Source of the DNA: Desulfosporosinus sp.
GTDB lineage: Bacteria; Bacillota; Desulfitobacteriia; Desulfitobacteriales; Desulfitobacteriaceae
Assembly: GCA_031292075.1 (NCBI GenBank)
Contig: JARLHW010000007.1
Coordinates: 1-64,000 of the forward strand
Reading direction: 5' to 3'
DNA: 64,000 nucleotides
The notes under the pieces were generated by a model. That model saw nothing but the letters and a program-made list of their open reading frames with translations, ran no database searches and was not told the DNA's origin. Numbering within the stretch: the first letter of the stretch is position 1; each line of letters begins with the position of its first letter. The position numbers and the translations under genes are program-made. Below, one piece after another: positions 60,355 to 64,000 of this stretch.

Positions 60355-60851
60355 CTGACATCACTCAACTGTTTTTGGAGTGCTTCGTCCTTGGCTTCAA
60401 TATCCTTCAACATTTGAGCCCGATAGTTTTTCACCTTAAGACTCAAGTCCCTATCTTGAATTGTCAGGATCTGAACTGCCAGCAATGCTGCATTGCGGGC
60501 AGCACCGATTCCCACGGTGGCAACCGGAATTCCCGGGGGCATTTGTACAATGGAGTAAAGAGCGTCGATTCCTTCTAAGGCACCACTGCTCATGGGAACT
60601 CCAATGACAGGTAAAATCGTCGCCCCAGCTACAACCCCTGGCAAATGGGCAGCTAAACCGGCCGCGGCAATAATAAGTTTTCCACCTTGGGTCTCAAAAC
60701 CTTTCACCCATTTTACGGTTCTTTCCAGTGTCCTCTGGGCGGAAGAAATTATAACATCAAAGGATACGTCAAATTGACGGAGAACCTCCAGAGCTTCCTC
60801 CATGACTTGGTAATCGGAATCGCTGCCCATGATGACCCCAATCTGGTACAT
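60351..60851 (-). CDS. PurE paralogue in bza-like operon, catalytic-His position is Gln
   Basis: YQIGVIMGSDSDYQVMEEA; SSAQRTLERT versus SSAHRTLDRT in the 15588..16094 PurE. Confidence 0.9.
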   Translation of the reverse strand: MYQIGVIMGSDSDYQVMEEALEVLRQFDVSFDVIISSAQRTLERTVKWVKGFETQGGKLIIAAAGLAAHLPGVVAGATILPVIGVPMSSGALEGIDALYSIVQMPPGIPVATVGIGAARNAALLAVQILTIQDRDLSLKVKNYRAQMLKDIEAKDEALQKQLSDVS

Positions 60852-60873
60852 TTTAGCCCCTCCCTTGCGTAAT

Positions 60874-62172
60874 TTAGCAACTGCCTTCTGTGGTTCCCAA
60901 GTATTCCCCGACCACTTTCATGGCGCAGAAACCACCACACATGGAACAGGCAACATCGCCCTCCTCATTACGTTCTCCCCGGATCCGTCGGGCCGTTGGG
61001 GGATCAATAGCCAACTCAATTTGTTTATCCCAGTCTAAGGCTTTACGAGCACGGGCCATGGCCAAATCCCACTCCCGAGCACCCTTAACTCCATTTACAA
61101 TATCTGCAGCGTGTGTCGCAATGCGTGTAGCGATAACTCCGGCATGGACATCCTCAGCGGTTGGCAGGCGCAGATGCTCGGCAGGAGTTACATAACAGAT
61201 GAAGTTGGCGCCGGCAATGGCGGCCGTTGTGGCACCAATGGCAGCTGTGATATGGTCATAGCCCGGTGCGATATCCGTTACTAAATTACCCAGTATATAA
61301 TAAGGAACATGATGACATAGTTGTTTTTGGAGCAGGATCGTGGCTGGAATTTGATCCAACGGTACGTGGCCTGGGCCCTCTACCATCACTTGAACGCCCG
61401 CTTCCAGGGCCCGCTTCACCAATTCTCCAGCGACAAGGACCCCTTGAACTTGGGCGCGGTCCAGTGAATCTTCAATACAACCCGGTCGAATGGCATCTCC
61501 AATGCTAAGCGTGACATCGTATTTTTTACAAATTTCCAATACACGATCGAATTGTGTATAGAGAGGATTTTCTTGGTCGTTGTGGAACATCCAGCCTGTT
61601 AAAAAGGCCCCGCCCCGACTGACAATATCTGTGATTCTGCCTTGATTTTTTAATCTTTCCAGGATCGATCTGTTTAAAGCAGAATGAATAGCCATAAAGT
61701 CAATGCCATCCGCTGCTTGGCGTTCGATCATCTCGAACATATCCTCAACCTTCATGCCCACAACGCTGCCGTTTTTAAAGATACTTTCCATTCCCGCTTG
61801 ATAAGTTGGGACAGAACCAACTGGCATTGAAGTAGAAGTGAGCACCTTGCGGCGAAAGGCATCGATATCTCCACCGGTACTTAACTCCATAATTGCGTCC
61901 GCACCAGCGGTTTCGGCAACTCGTATTTTGTGGAGCTCATCTGCGAAGTCCACGCAGTCTGGTGAGGTCCCGATATTGGCATTAACCTTAGTCCGCAGTC
62001 CTTCTCCTACTGCCACCGCAACTGAGCTGTCGCGTAACTTGTTCTTCATAATCACGACCCGACCTTGTGCTACCTTCTCGCATAATTCTTCCGCCCTAAG
62101 CCCTTCTACTTTTGCTAAACGTTCTACCTCAGGAGTAATAATTCCTTGTCTTGCTTTAATTGCTTGTGTCAT
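60874..62172 (-). CDS. ThiC/BzaB/BzaF-family radical SAM enzyme
   Basis: ADAIMELSTGGDIDAFRR; EGPGHVPLDQIP; C-terminal CSMCGGFCAMKV. Confidence 0.88.
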   Translation of the reverse strand: MTQAIKARQGIITPEVERLAKVEGLRAEELCEKVAQGRVVIMKNKLRDSSVAVAVGEGLRTKVNANIGTSPDCVDFADELHKIRVAETAGADAIMELSTGGDIDAFRRKVLTSTSMPVGSVPTYQAGMESIFKNGSVVGMKVEDMFEMIERQAADGIDFMAIHSALNRSILERLKNQGRITDIVSRGGAFLTGWMFHNDQENPLYTQFDRVLEICKKYDVTLSIGDAIRPGCIEDSLDRAQVQGVLVAGELVKRALEAGVQVMVEGPGHVPLDQIPATILLQKQLCHHVPYYILGNLVTDIAPGYDHITAAIGATTAAIAGANFICYVTPAEHLRLPTAEDVHAGVIATRIATHAADIVNGVKGAREWDLAMARARKALDWDKQIELAIDPPTARRIRGERNEEGDVACSMCGGFCAMKVVGEYLGTTEGSC

Positions 62173-62236
62173 TTCAATCTCTCCATTCTTAATCTATGTT
62201 TTTTATTTCAGGCGCATGCCTCGTTTATTTACCCTC

Positions 62237-62260
62237 GGGCACGAAGCATCGTGCCCCTAC
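62237..62260. repeat. REP-like inverted repeat between the two ThiC/Bza genes
   Basis: GGGCACGA-AGCA-TCGTGCCC followed by CTAC; shares GCCCCTAC with the 11813-11840 palindrome. Confidence 0.45.
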
Positions 62261-62299
62261 CGATATTCTGACCTCTGGCCTCCGACCCCTGACCTCTGA

Positions 62300-63586
62300 T
62301 TAGCATTCCCACGGCAGTTCTTGAAAGAACTCACCGGCCACTGCCATGGCGCACCCCTTTTGGCATTTTGTACAGAAGGGTTTATCGCTGGAGTGAAACT
62401 CCACCAGCCTATCCTGAGCTAACGCTAACGTTTTCTGGGCCTCCACGTTTTGCTCTCGACGAGCTTGGCTCATTTGCAAGTCCCATTTCTCTGCTCCCGG
62501 ATATCCTTTGGCCAGATCAGCCACGTGAGCCGCAATACGGGAAGCAACCACGCCCCGATAAACATCCTGGGCATTTGGGTAAGCTATATGTTCGGCCGGG
62601 GTAACGTAGCAGAGAATGTCTGCTCCGGCTGCGCCAGCCATGGCTCCTCCGATAGCAGCTGTAATTTCGTCATAACCTGGGGCTACGTCTGTTGATACCG
62701 GACCAAAGACAAAATAGGGAGCACCTTGACATACTTGTTTTTGTAATTTTACGGTGGTAGCAATTTGATTGGGCGGCGTGTGGCCGGGTCCTTTAATCAT
62801 AATTTGAACCCCGGCTTGTCTGCTGCGCTGGACCAATTCCCCTAAAATGATAAGTTCTTCCGCTTGCGAACGACATAAAGAATCGGCACCTGCACCCGGT
62901 CGCATAGCATCAGCCAGACTTAAGGTAACTTCGTACTTTTTGGCAATTTCCAGGATGCGATCAAACATTGTATATAAAAAGTTTTCCTTTTGATGATAAA
63001 GCATCCAGCCCATCAGTAAGGACCCGCCTCTGCTCACCAGGTTTAGTACCCTCTGATCTTCCTTAGCGGTATGTAATAATCCGGTGTGCAGGGCGCTGTG
63101 TAAAGCCATAAAATCCACACCATCAGCAGCTTGACGTTCCATAACCTGAAAAAAGTCTTCGGGCTCAAGCGCTAAAGCCGAACCTTTCGTACGCACTGCT
63201 TCGGCAAAGGCCTGATAGATAGGTAGAGACCCCAACGGCAAGGGTACTCTGGCAATGATCGCTCTTCTTGCCTCATCCATATCCCCTGCGGTACTCAAAT
63301 CCATGATCGCATGAGTTCCTGCCCTCATGGCCTCATCCGCTTTAAAGAGTTCGTCGACTAACCGATCCTCATCTGCATCTAAGCCGATACTGGCACTAAC
63401 TTTGGTACTTAGGCCCAAGCCAAACCCTTGGGGGCTTTTTGGCTGATGATGGCTGTTATAAGGAATAACAATCTGTCCGGCAGCAACCCGTTCCATAAGG
63501 AGCTGAACATTCATTTGTTCATTTTCAGCAACCAGTGTAAAGAGTGAGTTTTCTAAACCTTTTTGGGCCATTTCCATTAATGTCAA
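62300..63586 (-). CDS. ThiC/BzaA-like radical SAM enzyme
   Basis: THAIMDLSTAGDMDEARR; KGPGHTPPNQIA; C-terminal CTKCQKGCAMAV. Confidence 0.82.
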   Translation of the reverse strand: MTLMEMAQKGLENSLFTLVAENEQMNVQLLMERVAAGQIVIPYNSHHQPKSPQGFGLGLSTKVSASIGLDADEDRLVDELFKADEAMRAGTHAIMDLSTAGDMDEARRAIIARVPLPLGSLPIYQAFAEAVRTKGSALALEPEDFFQVMERQAADGVDFMALHSALHTGLLHTAKEDQRVLNLVSRGGSLLMGWMLYHQKENFLYTMFDRILEIAKKYEVTLSLADAMRPGAGADSLCRSQAEELIILGELVQRSRQAGVQIMIKGPGHTPPNQIATTVKLQKQVCQGAPYFVFGPVSTDVAPGYDEITAAIGGAMAGAAGADILCYVTPAEHIAYPNAQDVYRGVVASRIAAHVADLAKGYPGAEKWDLQMSQARREQNVEAQKTLALAQDRLVEFHSSDKPFCTKCQKGCAMAVAGEFFQELPWEC

Positions 63587-63671
63587 ACGATAGCTCCCCT
63601 TTCAACGCTTAGACTTGGAGTTTGAGTACCTTGTGAAAAGAACATTATGAAGAGATAGCAAATAAACAATA

Positions 63672-63709
63672 AAAAAAGTCTCTAATCACAACGTGACTAG
63701 AGACTTTTC
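63672..63709 (-). terminator. Intrinsic terminator, putative expression platform of the cobalamin riboswitch
   Basis: Minus strand AAAAGTCTCTAGTCACGTTGTGATTAGAGACTTTTTTT. Confidence 0.75.
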
Positions 63710-63764
63710 CATAATCTCATCCACACTACTCTTGGTTCTTCGACAAGGTAGGCTTTAGCTCAAC

Positions 63765-63918
63765 TACAGGCAGGTCTCCTGGCTTACGGATCAATACATC
63801 TGAAGCACCTTCCGGGATCTCTCCCGTGGTTACGCTTCTCGCTCCCCGTTTACAGTGGCGGGACCGCGCCGGACTTACACCGACTTCCCTTATTCTCCTC
63901 TTATCTGAGGCACCTGTA
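63765..63918 (-). promoter_or_regulatory. Cobalamin riboswitch
   Basis: Minus strand AGGTGCC...GGGAAGTCGGTGTAAGTCCGGCGCGGTCCCGCCACTGT...AAGCCAGGAGACCTGCCTG (B12 box). Confidence 0.95.
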
Positions 63919-64000
63919 ATCTTAAGTTTTCTAAGCATAGTATAAACAATAAACCTGGATTTGACAAGGCCTTTTTAATAGATTCTCTTTACTTTTCCCA

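Noticed and set aside
60874-62172. Plain thiamin operon assignment (thiC under a TPP riboswitch)
   Set aside because: The upstream element is a cobalamin riboswitch and no TPP (CUGAGA...) core was seen, so a bza-type role is favoured.
63726-63938. 70-aa minus-strand ORF
   Set aside because: Lies across the cobalamin riboswitch; no coding support.

Overview
The window looks like a low-GC Firmicute chromosome, probably Desulfosporosinus/Desulfitobacterium-like Peptococcaceae (inferred from gene content only). Left to right it contains: an IS3-type element end inside a protein-kinase gene; a complete IS110-family element with structured ends; yhaM; a CotJC-like gene with a decayed partial copy; a purEBCFMNHD operon on the minus strand behind a tandem guanine + ykkC/PRPP-type riboswitch leader; a Wsp-like chemosensory/diguanylate cyclase operon; a glycosyltransferase/UDP-sugar dehydrogenase pair; a LysM-GH18 gene; a 34-repeat type I-C CRISPR array with a full minus-strand cas3-5-8c-7-4-1-2 operon; a second, head-to-head plus-strand type I-C effector operon (cas3-5-8c-7, no adaptation genes) embedded among decayed cas and hicB remnants; a DivIVA-like protein with fourteen 21-aa repeats; an aminotransferase; an MscS-type channel; and a cobalamin-riboswitch-controlled bza-like operon (two ThiC/Bza homologues, a PurE paralogue, a methyltransferase and a B12-binding radical SAM protein). 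The most interesting items are (1) a solitary crRNA-like gene between the two I-C operons, with a sigma-A-type promoter, one I-C-like repeat with a completely different but paired stem, a guide-like stretch and an intrinsic terminator, and (2) a PurE paralogue in the bza-like operon whose catalytic SAHRT His is Gln. All calls were made by eye; no database search was run.
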